DNA from: Eubacteriales bacterium
GTDB lineage: Bacteria > Bacillota > Clostridia > Lachnospirales > Lachnospiraceae
DNA: 64,000 nt
Direction of reading: 5' to 3'
NCBI GenBank assembly: GCA_030536555.1
Contig: JAUNPU010000009.1
Coordinates: forward strand, 72,111-136,110
Positions 42,405-50,514 of the stretch are shown one piece after another; positions within the stretch are counted from its first letter, which is position 1, and each line of letters opens with the position of its first letter. The notes under the pieces were generated by a model. The model made no database searches, had not been told where the DNA came from, and saw nothing but the letters and a program-made list of their open reading frames with translations. The position numbers and the translations under genes are program-made.

Positions 42405-43358
42405 ATGGAGGACGATTATGTATTGCAGCTGGCAGATTCCAGATTCAAGGAGCTGTTCTTATGCTTCTGCGGCTATGCCCAGTGCCAGCCGCTGCACTAC
42501 TTTGGCCCGGCGGTACGGCAGAATTATCTGATTCATGTGGTGCTGGACGGAAAGGGAATCTTTCAGGTGGGGGAACAGCGGTATGAGATTTCGAAAGGCA
42601 TGGGGTTCATCATCGAGCCGGATGTGACCACCTTCTATCAGGCAGACGAGCAGGAGCCATGGACCTACCTGTGGATCGGCTTTGACGGACTGCGGGCGAG
42701 GGAGTGTATGCAGGATATGGGGATGCTGGGGAATCGCCCGGTATTTCGGACGGAGCAGGCAAAGGAGTTAAAGGGGCTGGTGCTTCAGATGCTCAAGCAG
42801 GAGCAGTCCTCCATCAGCGGACAGTATCACCGGCAGAGCCTTCTCTTCGAGTTCTTCTCCCTGCTCACCAGAGGAACGGAGATCTGTGCAGGCGCGGAAA
42901 ATGAGAAGAAGAACGAGAACTTCTACATGGAGCGGGCAGTCTCCTACATCCGCAATCACTATGCGAGCGGAATCAAGGTGCAGGATCTGGTGGATTATGT
43001 GTGCGTGGACCGCAGCTACCTCTACAAGATGTTCGAGAAGACCTTTCAGATGTCCCCGAAGGAATTCTTAAGCCAGTTTCGAATCTCCAGAGCGAAGGAA
43101 ATGCTGATTCTTACGGAGCTTACGGTGGAGGAGGTTGCAGCGGCCTGCGGATTTGTCAACGGGCAGGTGCTTGCGAAGAATTTTAGGAAGCAGCAGGGGA
43201 TGACGCCGACGGAATATCGCCGGGAGCATCGCAAGGAGGTGAGTCAGCGTCTGAGGAGCAAGCGGTCCAGACTTGAGCAGATGCTGGAGGAGGAGCAGGA
43301 GCCGGGAAGCGAAGAGAAGGCGGAGGAGCCTGGCTCCCAGGAGAAGGCAGAGGAGTAG
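42405..43358 (+). CDS. AraC family transcriptional regulator with N-terminal cupin domain
   Basis: A 317-residue regulator from ATG 42405, chosen because AGGAGG lies 9 bases upstream; the longer frame from 42336 lacks a site. The N-terminal cupin/AraC-binding part holds HVVLDGKGIFQVGEQRYEI and YLWIGFDG. The C-terminal ~100 residues are a double helix-turn-helix (VQDLVDYVCVDRSYLYKMFEK; VEEVAAACGFVNGQVLAKNFRK). Directly before alpha-galactosidase, it is the likely sugar-responsive activator of that gene. The extreme C-terminus is a repeat-expanded acidic tail (43299-43358). Confidence 0.92.
   Translation: MEDDYVLQLADSRFKELFLCFCGYAQCQPLHYFGPAVRQNYLIHVVLDGKGIFQVGEQRYEISKGMGFIIEPDVTTFYQADEQEPWTYLWIGFDGLRARECMQDMGMLGNRPVFRTEQAKELKGLVLQMLKQEQSSISGQYHRQSLLFEFFSLLTRGTEICAGAENEKKNENFYMERAVSYIRNHYASGIKVQDLVDYVCVDRSYLYKMFEKTFQMSPKEFLSQFRISRAKEMLILTELTVEEVAAACGFVNGQVLAKNFRKQQGMTPTEYRREHRKEVSQRLRSKRSRLEQMLEEEQEPGSEEKAEEPGSQEKAEE
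43299..43358 (+). repeat. In-frame 27-bp tandem repeat at the AraC regulator C-terminus
   Basis: Units 43299-43325 and 43326-43352 encode EPGSEEKAE and EPGSQEKAE. A third partial copy continues past the stop: GAG TAG GAG TCT GGC TCC. The stop codon therefore sits inside the repeat, so unit gain or loss would change the protein end. Confidence 0.82.
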
Positions 43359-43429
43359 GAGTCTGGCTCCGAATTTGTGAAAACGAGAGATCAGGAAACA
43401 TTTTGACAGACTCGGGCAACAATCCGTCC

Positions 43430-43468
43430 TGTCAGATGCGGCAGAAAATCAGGTATAATCATGTCAGA
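43430..43468 (+). promoter_or_regulatory. Promoter and possible AraC sites before alpha-galactosidase
   Basis: A perfect -10 TATAAT lies at 43454-43459 with no acceptable -35, as in activator-dependent promoters. TGTCAGA occurs at 43430-43436 and again at 43462-43468, and its reverse complement lies near 43516 (TCTGACA). These could be regulator sites. A TTGACA at 43403 is 45 bases from the -10 and cannot pair with it. Confidence 0.45.
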
Positions 43469-43524
43469 TTTTATGAAGCAGAAGCAAGAAAACGGAATCA
43501 GAGTAAATCAGGAGGAATCTGACA

Positions 43525-45801
43525 ATGAGCATTGTATATCACCAGCGGACCAGAACCTTTCACCTTTATAACAGTCATGTAAGCTACCTGATGACGGTGC
43601 TGGAAAATGGTCATCTGGGCCAGCTGTACTGCGGAAAGCGAATCCGGGACAAGGAGGACTTTTCTTATCTGCTGGAGTTTTCTGAGCGCCCTATGGGGTC
43701 TTATGTCTATGAAAATGAGAGACGGTTTTCTCTGGAATATCTGAAGCAGGAGTACCCGGTCTATGGCACCACGGACTACCATCATCCGGCGGTGGAGATT
43801 CTGCAGGCAAACGGCAGCCGAATCTCGGAATTTCACGTTGTGGGATACGAAATCACGCCGGGAAAGCCGAAGCTTGAGGGACTTCCGGCTACCTATGTGG
43901 AGCTGGATGAGGAGGCACAGACTCTGACGGTGACCCTGCGGGATGAGCTGACCGGCGTGGAGGCAGAGCTGTCCTACACCATCTTTGAGGAGCGAAGCGT
44001 CATTGCAAGAAGCGTGCGTATCACCAACCAGGGACAGGAGGCGGTTCATCTGACCCGCGCCATGAGTCTGAGTCTGGACCTGCCGGACAGCCGGTATGAG
44101 TGGCTTCAGCTCTCCGGCGCGTGGGCGAGAGAGCGCCATGTAAAGACCAGACGGCTGGAAACAGGCATTCAGGCCATCGACAGCCTGCGGGGTCATTCCT
44201 CCCATGAGCACAATCCGCTGGTAGTGTTAAAGCGCCCGGAGGCAGACGAGCAGCAGGGGGAGGTGCTGGGATTTTCCTTCGTGTATAGCGGCAACTTCCT
44301 GATGCAGGCGGAGGTGGACTGCCACGACCAGACCAGAGTGCTGGCGGGTATCCATCCGGAAGGCTTTGACTGGAAGCTGGAGCCGGGGGAGAGCTTTCAG
44401 ACTCCGGAGGCAGTGCTGGTTTACTCGGATCGGGGCTTAAACGGCATGAGCCAGACCTTCCACAGCCTGTACCGCCAGCGTCTGGCACGAGGCTACTGGC
44501 GCGACCGGGTGCGCCCGATCCTCAACAACAACTGGGAAGCCACCTACTTTGACTTTACGGAGGACCGGCTGGTATCCATTGCCCGGAAGGCAAAGGAATG
44601 CGGTGTGGAGCTGTTTGTGCTGGATGACGGCTGGTTTGGCGCAAGAAGCAGCGACCGGGCAGGTCTGGGAGACTGGGTTGCCAATCCAGAGCGTCTGGAG
44701 AATGGAATCACCGGTCTGGCAGAGCGCATCGAGGAGCTGGGCATGAAGTTCGGTCTCTGGTTCGAGCCGGAGATGGTCAACAAGGACTCAGATCTGTACC
44801 GGGCGCATCCGGACTGGATCCTGTCCACTCCGGGGAGACGGGAATCCCACGGACGCTTCCAGTATGTGCTTGATTTCTCCAGAAAAGAGGTCGTGGACTA
44901 CATCTATGAGAGCATGGCGAAGATTCTGCGGGAGGCGAAGGTCTCCTACATCAAGTGGGACATGAATCGCAGCATCACCGAGTGCTATTCCCGCGGGCTG
45001 CCGCCGGACCGCCAGGGGGAGGTGTTTCACCGCTATATTCTGGGGGTCTATGATCTGTATGAGCGGTTGACGGAAGAGTTCCCCCAGGTGCTGTTTGAAT
45101 CCTGCGCCAGCGGCGGCGGACGGTTCGACCCGGGCATGCTCTACTATGCGCCCCAGGGCTGGGCAAGTGATGATTCTGATGCGGTGGAGCGGCTGAAGAT
45201 TCAGTACGGAACCTCCCTCGCCTATCCCATCAGCAGCATCGGAAGCCATGTGTCGGTGTCACCCAACCATCAGGTGTTCCGCAGTACGCCTCTGCACACC
45301 AGAGCCAATGTGGCTTACTTTGGAACCTTTGGCTATGAACTGGACTTAAATAAGCTGTCAGAAGAGGAGCTGCGGGAGGTCCGGCAGCAGATTCAATTTA
45401 TGAAACGATATCGCTGCCTGCTGCAGTTCGGCACCTTCTACCGCCTGCTGAGCCCCTTTGAGAGAAATGAGACCGCCTGGATGGTGGTCAGCCAGAACAG
45501 GCGGACTGCCATCGTGGGCTGGTACCGGGTGCTCAACAGCGCCAACGGGGCTTATACCAGAGTCCGGCTGCAGGGGCTGGATCCCAAGCTCTGTTATTGC
45601 AACCGGCTGGCGGGAACGAAGCATTACGGGGATGAGCTGATGAATCTGGGGCTGATCACCACGGATGTGACAGCCGGCCAGGTGCCGGACGGCGCGAAGC
45701 CCTGCACGGACTTTGAATCCAGAATCTATGTGCTGGAGGCGAAGCTGGGTGATCCGAAGCTGTGGGAGTCGAAGAAGACTGAAAGGGGTGTACAGGCATG
45801 A
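43525..45801 (+). CDS. aga: Alpha-galactosidase, GH36
   Basis: A 758-residue enzyme without a signal peptide. An N-terminal beta-sandwich (NSHVSYLMTVLENGHLGQLY) leads into a TIM barrel with FVLDDGWFGARSSDRAGLGDW, the nucleophile Asp479 in KWDMNRSI, and the acid/base Asp549 in WASDDSD. ESCASGGGRFDPGML, and PISSIGSHVS after the acid/base, are also present. These spacings match the well-studied bacillus tetrameric AgaA type. It removes alpha-1,6-galactose from imported raffinose-family sugars or melibiose in the cytosol. No transporter for them is adjacent. It ends in a 4-base overlap (ATGA) with the YczE-like gene. Confidence 0.96.
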   Translation: MSIVYHQRTRTFHLYNSHVSYLMTVLENGHLGQLYCGKRIRDKEDFSYLLEFSERPMGSYVYENERRFSLEYLKQEYPVYGTTDYHHPAVEILQANGSRISEFHVVGYEITPGKPKLEGLPATYVELDEEAQTLTVTLRDELTGVEAELSYTIFEERSVIARSVRITNQGQEAVHLTRAMSLSLDLPDSRYEWLQLSGAWARERHVKTRRLETGIQAIDSLRGHSSHEHNPLVVLKRPEADEQQGEVLGFSFVYSGNFLMQAEVDCHDQTRVLAGIHPEGFDWKLEPGESFQTPEAVLVYSDRGLNGMSQTFHSLYRQRLARGYWRDRVRPILNNNWEATYFDFTEDRLVSIARKAKECGVELFVLDDGWFGARSSDRAGLGDWVANPERLENGITGLAERIEELGMKFGLWFEPEMVNKDSDLYRAHPDWILSTPGRRESHGRFQYVLDFSRKEVVDYIYESMAKILREAKVSYIKWDMNRSITECYSRGLPPDRQGEVFHRYILGVYDLYERLTEEFPQVLFESCASGGGRFDPGMLYYAPQGWASDDSDAVERLKIQYGTSLAYPISSIGSHVSVSPNHQVFRSTPLHTRANVAYFGTFGYELDLNKLSEEELREVRQQIQFMKRYRCLLQFGTFYRLLSPFERNETAWMVVSQNRRTAIVGWYRVLNSANGAYTRVRLQGLDPKLCYCNRLAGTKHYGDELMNLGLITTDVTAGQVPDGAKPCTDFESRIYVLEAKLGDPKLWESKKTERGVQA

Positions 45802-46508
45802 GTGAGATGACAGGAAGCAGGACAGGCGGTAAGAAGCCCGGTGTGTTGAACGGTCAGGGAGTGTTGAATGGGCAGGGAATGCTGAACGGACAGCGGGTGC
45901 TGATGATGCTGGTTGGAATCCTGCTGATTGGCATGGGAGTGGCGTTCTACCGGCTCAGCCTGTTCGGAGTCGATTCCTTTACCTGCATGAACCTGGGAAT
46001 CAGCGGTTATCTTGGGATGCTGTTCGGCAACTGGCAGCTGATCGTCAATGTGTTCCTGCTGATAATTGTATTTTTTACGGTTCGTCACTGCATCGGGCTG
46101 GGAACCATTATCAATATGGTATTTGTGGGCTATCTGGCAGACTTTCTCTGCTGGGCGGTGAAAGCGCTGGGAATCCTGGCACCGGGACTTTTCATGCGTG
46201 TCGGATTCCTGCTGCTGGGAACCCTGGCTTTATCACTGGGCTGTGCCCTCTATATGGAGGCGGATCTTGGAATTGCACCGTATGACTCGGTGGCATTTAT
46301 CATCACCAAAGGAACCCGGGAGAAGGTAGCCTTCCGGACCGCCAGAGTCATGTCTGATCTGACGGTGGTTCTGGTGGGCGTGGGCTTCTGCCTGGCGGCA
46401 CAGGGGGAGCTGCGGGAAATCGTGGGTCTGGGGACGGTGGTCAATGCATTGGGCAGTGGACTGCTGATTCAGTTCTTTCGTGAAAAGATTGAGAGAATGG
46501 CACAGTGA
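45798..46508 (+). CDS. YczE/YyaS/YitT family membrane protein
   Basis: A 236-residue protein with about five to six hydrophobic helices. It contains LLIGMGVAFYRLSLFGVDSFTCMNLG, IGLGTIINMVFVGYLADF, ADLGIAPYDSVAF and IVGLGTVVNALGSG, all characteristic of the family. Function is unknown; a transporter role is assumed. It is translationally coupled to alpha-galactosidase. The cytosolic N-terminus contains three 18-bp repeats. Only 7 bases separate its stop from that of the convergent add gene, with no terminator between them. Confidence 0.88.
   Translation: MSEMTGSRTGGKKPGVLNGQGVLNGQGMLNGQRVLMMLVGILLIGMGVAFYRLSLFGVDSFTCMNLGISGYLGMLFGNWQLIVNVFLLIIVFFTVRHCIGLGTIINMVFVGYLADFLCWAVKALGILAPGLFMRVGFLLLGTLALSLGCALYMEADLGIAPYDSVAFIITKGTREKVAFRTARVMSDLTVVLVGVGFCLAAQGELREIVGLGTVVNALGSGLLIQFFREKIERMAQ
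45840..45893 (+). repeat. In-frame 18-bp tandem repeat (3 units) in the YczE-like gene
   Basis: Three 18-base units encode GVLNGQ, GVLNGQ and GMLNGQ (residues 15-32), immediately before the first membrane helix. A fourth, decayed start (RVLMML) follows. The codons differ only slightly between units. Confidence 0.88.
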
Positions 46509-46515
46509 GCGCTCA

Positions 46516-47574
46516 TCAGAGCGCAAGCTGTGCCTTCAACATTTCCTTTGTCTTCCGGTCGGCAAATGCGGCATCAACCGCATTTAACAGTATGGCGTGT
46601 TCCTGTGCGTCGCTGATTTCAAATTCTGTTTTCACATAATCCAGTTCTTCGGGCATGGAAGTGCGGCAAATCGCCATATCATCGGTGTTCAGCGTCACTT
46701 TGATGCCATATTCCAGAAATTGCTTCAGCGGATACAGCTTCATATCTTCCACAGCCAGGGTCTGGCGGTTGCTGGTGGGGCACAGCTCCAGCGTGACGCC
46801 GCGGTCGCGGACCAGTGCCATGGTCTCTGAATCACCGGCAATGCGCACGCCGTGACCGATTCGGGATGCACCCAGCTCGACGGCGCGGCGGACGCTGTCC
46901 GGGCCGTCGGCTTCTCCGGCGTGGATGGTGAAGGGAATGTGAAGGGAGGAAGCCAGCTCAAACAGGTCAGCAAAGTCAGCAGTCGGGAACAGGGATTCCG
47001 CTCCGGCAAGATCGATGGCGGCCACGCCGAAGCGGGGGAGAGCGGAGTCTCCAGGAGCAGCGGAGTTGGTTGGTTCGGCGACTCCGGCTGACGCACTGGA
47101 TTCTGCGGTCAGAATCAGGTACTCCTTCGCCAGTGTTATCGTCTCCAGATTGGCTCTGTGGTTGTCAGCGCCCCGCATACAGCAGAGAATCAGATTGCAT
47201 GGCAGGTCACAAGCTTTCAAGCCATCCAGAGCAGCCTCGATCACCTCTCTCTGAGTCAGCCCCTGTTCGCAGTGGAGCTGTGGCGCAAAGCGGATTTCCG
47301 CGTAGATGACACCCTGACGTTTGATATTCTCCTGAACGAGACGGACTGCCTCCCGTATCCCTTCCCGCGTCTGCATCAGGGACAAGGGAAGGGAGAAGCA
47401 TTTCAGGAAATCGTTCAGGCTGCGGCAGTCGGACGGGACGGACAGCTGGGAAAGCAGGGTCCGGTCGTCGTCGGCTGGAAGTGTGATGTGCTGGAGAGCG
47501 GCAAGCTCTCTGGCGATGGGGACGGTGATGGCGCCGTCCAGGTGAAGGTGAAGATCAATATATGCGTGGTTCAT
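46516..47574 (-). CDS. add: Adenosine deaminase
   Basis: A 352-residue zinc enzyme on the opposite strand. DLHLHLDGA (His9, His11) and HAGEADGPDSV with the catalytic Glu carry zinc ligands and active-site residues. RIGHGVRI, LCPTSNRQT and TLNTDDMAI are also present. It deaminates adenosine to inosine, feeding the nucleoside regulon that starts at 49363. A 20-residue low-complexity insert (Ala/Ser/Pro-rich, about residues 160-180) precedes the conserved AIDLAGAE strand. On the - strand an AAAGGAGGTC site lies just before ATG 47574. Confidence 0.94.
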   Translation of the reverse strand: MNHAYIDLHLHLDGAITVPIARELAALQHITLPADDDRTLLSQLSVPSDCRSLNDFLKCFSLPLSLMQTREGIREAVRLVQENIKRQGVIYAEIRFAPQLHCEQGLTQREVIEAALDGLKACDLPCNLILCCMRGADNHRANLETITLAKEYLILTAESSASAGVAEPTNSAAPGDSALPRFGVAAIDLAGAESLFPTADFADLFELASSLHIPFTIHAGEADGPDSVRRAVELGASRIGHGVRIAGDSETMALVRDRGVTLELCPTSNRQTLAVEDMKLYPLKQFLEYGIKVTLNTDDMAICRTSMPEELDYVKTEFEISDAQEHAILLNAVDAAFADRKTKEMLKAQLAL

Positions 47575-47591
47575 GGGACCTCCTTTATGGT

Positions 47592-47622
47592 GCGGGTATG
47601 TGATAGGGTACCCGCTTTTTTT
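47592..47622 (+). terminator. + strand terminator in the add leader
   Basis: GCGGGTA (47592-47598) and TACCCGC (47609-47615) form a perfect 7-bp stem, followed by seven T (47616-47622) on the + strand. The only + strand gene it could serve is the GH36/YczE operon, whose transcript would have to run antisense through add. On the - strand it lies in the add leader just before the ribosome binding site. Confidence 0.75.
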
Positions 47623-47697
47623 GAAATTCAGGTACAGTCATCATAGCATAAAATTGGAAAAAACGAAATGACTGGTGTATTCAGAACTGGATATTTT

Positions 47698-47772
47698 GCG
47701 TATAATAACAAAAAAACTCAAAACATAAGTGCGTATTATAGATATTGCCGAGGCATCATACTTGCGTATTAT
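47698..47772 (+). repeat. Three direct repeats GCGTATWAT with exact 33-bp period
   Basis: GCGTATAAT (47698-47706), GCGTATTAT (47731-47739) and GCGTATTAT (47764-47772) are spaced 33 and 33 bases, about three helical turns. The last copy overlaps the -35 of the following ATPase gene. The layout suggests cooperative binding of a regulator on one DNA face. Confidence 0.7.
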
Positions 47773-47790
47773 TGAGATGTATAATATAAT
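47762..47790 (+). promoter_or_regulatory. Candidate promoter for the AAA_14/DUF4143 gene
   Basis: TTGCGT (47762-47767) and TATAAT (47785-47790) are spaced by 17 bases; an overlapping TATAAT starts at 47780. The -35 overlaps the third direct repeat, so a bound protein would compete with RNA polymerase. Confidence 0.6.
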
Positions 47791-47812
47791 AGATACAAGG
47801 AGGTAGTAAGGT

Positions 47813-49171
47813 ATGCTGTTTAAACGTAAACTCTATGATAAGTTATTACAGTGGAGACAGGAGTGCAATGGTACGAAATCCCTGTTTATCGAGGGCGCAA
47901 GACGAATCGGAAAGTCAACGGTAGCGGAAGAATTTGCCAGATCAGAGTATAGAAGCTATCTTTTGATAGATTTTAATGATGCCAGTGAGGTCGTGAAGGA
48001 TGCATTTCAAAACTATCTTCAGGATCTGGATACTTTTTTCATGATACTTTCCACAGAATATGGAACGACCCTTTATCCGGGAGAGTCGCTGATTATTTTT
48101 GATGAAATCCAGCAGTATCCTAAGGCTCGGCAGTCAATTAAGAAGCTGGTGAAGGATGGAAGATACCATTATATTGAAACAGGTTCTCTCGTATCAATTA
48201 AAGAAAACGTGCAGAATATTACGATACCGTCGGAGGAACGGAAGATAAAGATGTATCCGATGGATTTTGAAGAATTTTGCTGGGCACTTGGAGAAGAGGC
48301 AATGGTGCAGTATATCAGAACATGTTTTGACAACAAAACACCTCTTGCAGAAAAGCTTCACAGCAAGGCAATGCTTCTTTTTCGTCAATATCTTGTAGTT
48401 GGCGGAATGCCGCAGAGCCTTGTGGCATATTTGGAAAATAACAGAAGTTTTCAGAAGTCTGATGAGGAAAAGCGAGATATTCTGGCGTTATATCGAGATG
48501 ATATTATGAAAATCGGCAGCAGATATCAGTCCAGAGTACTCAGTATATTTGATCAGATTCCGGCATTTTTATCACAGCATGAGAAGAGGGTAATCCTTTC
48601 AGATGTTGAGGAAGGCGCTACTTTTTCCAAATTTAATGATACCTTTTTCTGGCTGGATAACTCTATGATTGCAAATGAATGTTTCAACTGTACAGATCCT
48701 AATGTCGGGCTTTCTTTAAACGAGGACAGAACGTATCTGAAGTGTTATATGGGAGATACCGGACTTTTGGTCAGTCATGCTTTTACAGAAGCAGAGATTG
48801 AAACAGAAGGATTATATAAGCAACTGATATTGGGACGTTTATCTGTGAACGAAGGGATGATATTTGAAAATGCGGTGATGCAGGCTTTGGTAAGTAATGG
48901 ATATAAACCATTTTTTTATACTCATTACAATAGAGAGAAGCATCGCAATGATATAGAGATTGATTTTATCATTTCAAACAAAAGCAAGACAAGATATAAA
49001 ATCTATCCCATCGAAGTGAAATCAACGGAAAAGTACAGCACAACGTCTTTAGAGCGATTTATTGAGAAGTTTGAAAATAGAATTGGTCAGGCATATGTGA
49101 TCCATACAAAGAATCTGCGTGTGGCAGAGAAAATCATATATATCCCGGCATATATGACGATGTGTCTGTAG
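47813..49171 (+). CDS. AAA_14 / DUF4143 ATP-binding protein
   Basis: A 452-residue protein. Walker A is GARRIGKST (Lys34), Walker B is LIIFDEIQ near residue 100, and sensor-like ETGSL is at about 125. The C-terminal DUF4143 part has EIDFIISNKS, then IYPIEVKSTEKYST near residue 400, a PD-(D/E)XK-like D...ExK pattern. The family is widespread in gut anaerobes, often as single AT-rich accessory genes; its function is unproven. This copy is clearly more AT-rich than its neighbours, which suggests acquisition. AAGGAGGTAGTAAGGT precedes ATG 47813 and a terminator follows. Confidence 0.92.
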   Translation: MLFKRKLYDKLLQWRQECNGTKSLFIEGARRIGKSTVAEEFARSEYRSYLLIDFNDASEVVKDAFQNYLQDLDTFFMILSTEYGTTLYPGESLIIFDEIQQYPKARQSIKKLVKDGRYHYIETGSLVSIKENVQNITIPSEERKIKMYPMDFEEFCWALGEEAMVQYIRTCFDNKTPLAEKLHSKAMLLFRQYLVVGGMPQSLVAYLENNRSFQKSDEEKRDILALYRDDIMKIGSRYQSRVLSIFDQIPAFLSQHEKRVILSDVEEGATFSKFNDTFFWLDNSMIANECFNCTDPNVGLSLNEDRTYLKCYMGDTGLLVSHAFTEAEIETEGLYKQLILGRLSVNEGMIFENAVMQALVSNGYKPFFYTHYNREKHRNDIEIDFIISNKSKTRYKIYPIEVKSTEKYSTTSLERFIEKFENRIGQAYVIHTKNLRVAEKIIYIPAYMTMCL

Positions 49172-49183
49172 ACTTTCAAAATG

Positions 49184-49236
49184 AGAAGCTGTTATATTAG
49201 CGAAATCAAGTAGCTGATGTGACGGCTTCTTTTTTA
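49184..49236 (+). terminator. Terminator after the AAA_14/DUF4143 gene
   Basis: AGAAGCTGT (49184-49192) pairs with ACGGCTTCT (49222-49230), followed by a run of T. The inner segment may pair further (TAGC with GCTG). Confidence 0.7.
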
Positions 49237-49362
49237 TAGTAAAGAGAAATATATTAGAATATCTTTGCTCGAATCATTGTGAAAAATATACAAAACAGGT
49301 TTGCAAAAATTGTGTAGACTTAACGAAAAGATGTGATAAAGCCGGAAAAACGAAAAAGTCTA

Positions 49363-49391
49363 TTTACAAATATGATAACAGGTGCTACATT
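49363..49391 (+). promoter_or_regulatory. Promoter of the nucleoside regulon
   Basis: TTTACA (49363-49368) and TACATT (49386-49391) have 17-base spacing, with TGC before the -10 (extended -10). An overlapping TATAAT at 49391-49396 would need a 22-base spacer and is less likely. The start point would fall in or just before the palindrome at 49399. Confidence 0.6.
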
Positions 49392-49398
49392 ATAATCA

Positions 49399-49413
49399 AC
49401 TTGTTCAACAAGT
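49399..49413. promoter_or_regulatory. Palindromic operator candidate ACTTGTT-C-AACAAGT
   Basis: A perfect 7+1+7 palindrome immediately downstream of the -10 region, ideal for repression. The GntR/UTRA regulator encoded at 54084 in the same cluster is the obvious candidate to bind it (inference). No second copy was seen before gntR. Confidence 0.6.
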
Positions 49414-49449
49414 AAAGAAAAGGATACAACAAGAAAAGGAGAGGAAACA

Positions 49450-50502
49450 ATGAAGAAAAGAAACGTGGCACTGATGAGAATTCTGGTATGTGGACTGTCC
49501 ATGGCTGCAGTAGGATGCGGCGGCGGGGCAGACGCCGGAGCGGAGAAGGCATCTGAGGCTGGCAGCGGAGAAGGCGGCAAGCATGTAGGCATCATCTTCA
49601 CGGAAGCGGGACTTGGGGGCAATTCCTTCAACGATCTGGCATTGGAAGGGGTGAAGCGGGCAGCAGAGGATTTTGGAATCACCTACGATGAGGTAGAGCC
49701 GAAGTCTGTGTCAGATGAGGAAATCATTCAGGATGAGATGGCGGCATCCGGAGACTACGATCTTGTCATCTGTGTGGGGGCAGAGCAGGTGGATGCGCTG
49801 AACAACGTGGCAGGCACCTACACCGATCAGAAGTTTGCGCTGCTGGATGCAAGCAGCGATCTTAAGAATGTGGCATCTTACGCCTGCAAGGAGCAGGAGG
49901 GAAGCTTCCTGGCCGGTGCGCTGGCAGCTCTGGCGAATCAGGAGAAGATTGATGAGAAGATCAACGACGACAAGGTGATCGGCTTCATCGGCGGCGTGGA
50001 CAATCCGCTGATCAATCATTTTGCAGCAGGCTATAAGGCAGGTGCTGAGTACATTGACCCGGAGATTACGGTTCTGGTGGACTATGTGGGCGGCTTCAAC
50101 GATCCGACCACAGCCAAGACCATTGCAAACACCTTCATCGAGAAGGGGGCTGACATCATTTTCCATGCATCCGGTGCATCTGGAATGGGCGTGTTCCAGG
50201 CGGCTGCTGAGAAGAATGTGCTTGCCATGGGCGTTAACCTGAATCAGAACAGCATCGACCCGGATCACATTATGGCAAGTATGTTAAAGCGCCTTGACAA
50301 CTGTGCATACCATGCCATTGAGAGTGTGGTAAATGACACCTATACCGGTGAAAACCAGATTCTGGGACTGAAAGACGGCGGTGTGGACTGTACAGTAGAA
50401 GAGAGCAATATCCAGGTTCCGGAAGAGATTCTTGGACAGCTTGATGAGATCAAGGAAAAAATTGTTGCAGGAGAGATTGAAGTACCAGCCGAATTGAACT
50501 AG
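49450..50502 (+). CDS. BMP family nucleoside-binding lipoprotein (ABC transporter)
   Basis: A 350-residue lipoprotein with its lipobox cysteine at residue 23 (AAVGC), then a Gly/Ala/Glu-rich linker. The mature domain has VGIIFTEAGLGGNSFNDLALEG, CVGAEQVDALNNVA, EGSFLAGALAAL and IGFIGGVDNPLINHFAAGYKAG, all BMP/PnrA family marks. It captures purine or pyrimidine nucleosides outside the membrane. It opens the transporter operon and is followed after 12 bases by the ATPase. AAGGAGAGG precedes ATG 49450. Confidence 0.94.
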   Translation: MKKRNVALMRILVCGLSMAAVGCGGGADAGAEKASEAGSGEGGKHVGIIFTEAGLGGNSFNDLALEGVKRAAEDFGITYDEVEPKSVSDEEIIQDEMAASGDYDLVICVGAEQVDALNNVAGTYTDQKFALLDASSDLKNVASYACKEQEGSFLAGALAALANQEKIDEKINDDKVIGFIGGVDNPLINHFAAGYKAGAEYIDPEITVLVDYVGGFNDPTTAKTIANTFIEKGADIIFHASGASGMGVFQAAAEKNVLAMGVNLNQNSIDPDHIMASMLKRLDNCAYHAIESVVNDTYTGENQILGLKDGGVDCTVEESNIQVPEEILGQLDEIKEKIVAGEIEVPAELN

Positions 50503-50514
50503 GGGTGACAAACT

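Noticed and set aside
43403..43408. TTGACA as -35 for the alpha-galactosidase -10 at 43454
   Set aside because: The 45-base distance is far outside the 16-18 base range.
46509..46524. GCGCTC/GAGCGC hairpin as a terminator for YczE and add
   Set aside because: There is no T run on either side, and the 6-bp stem overlaps the add stop region; termination is doubtful.
49172..49449. Purine riboswitch before the nucleoside transporter
   Set aside because: No purine aptamer core was found; a promoter, operator and upstream terminator explain the region.
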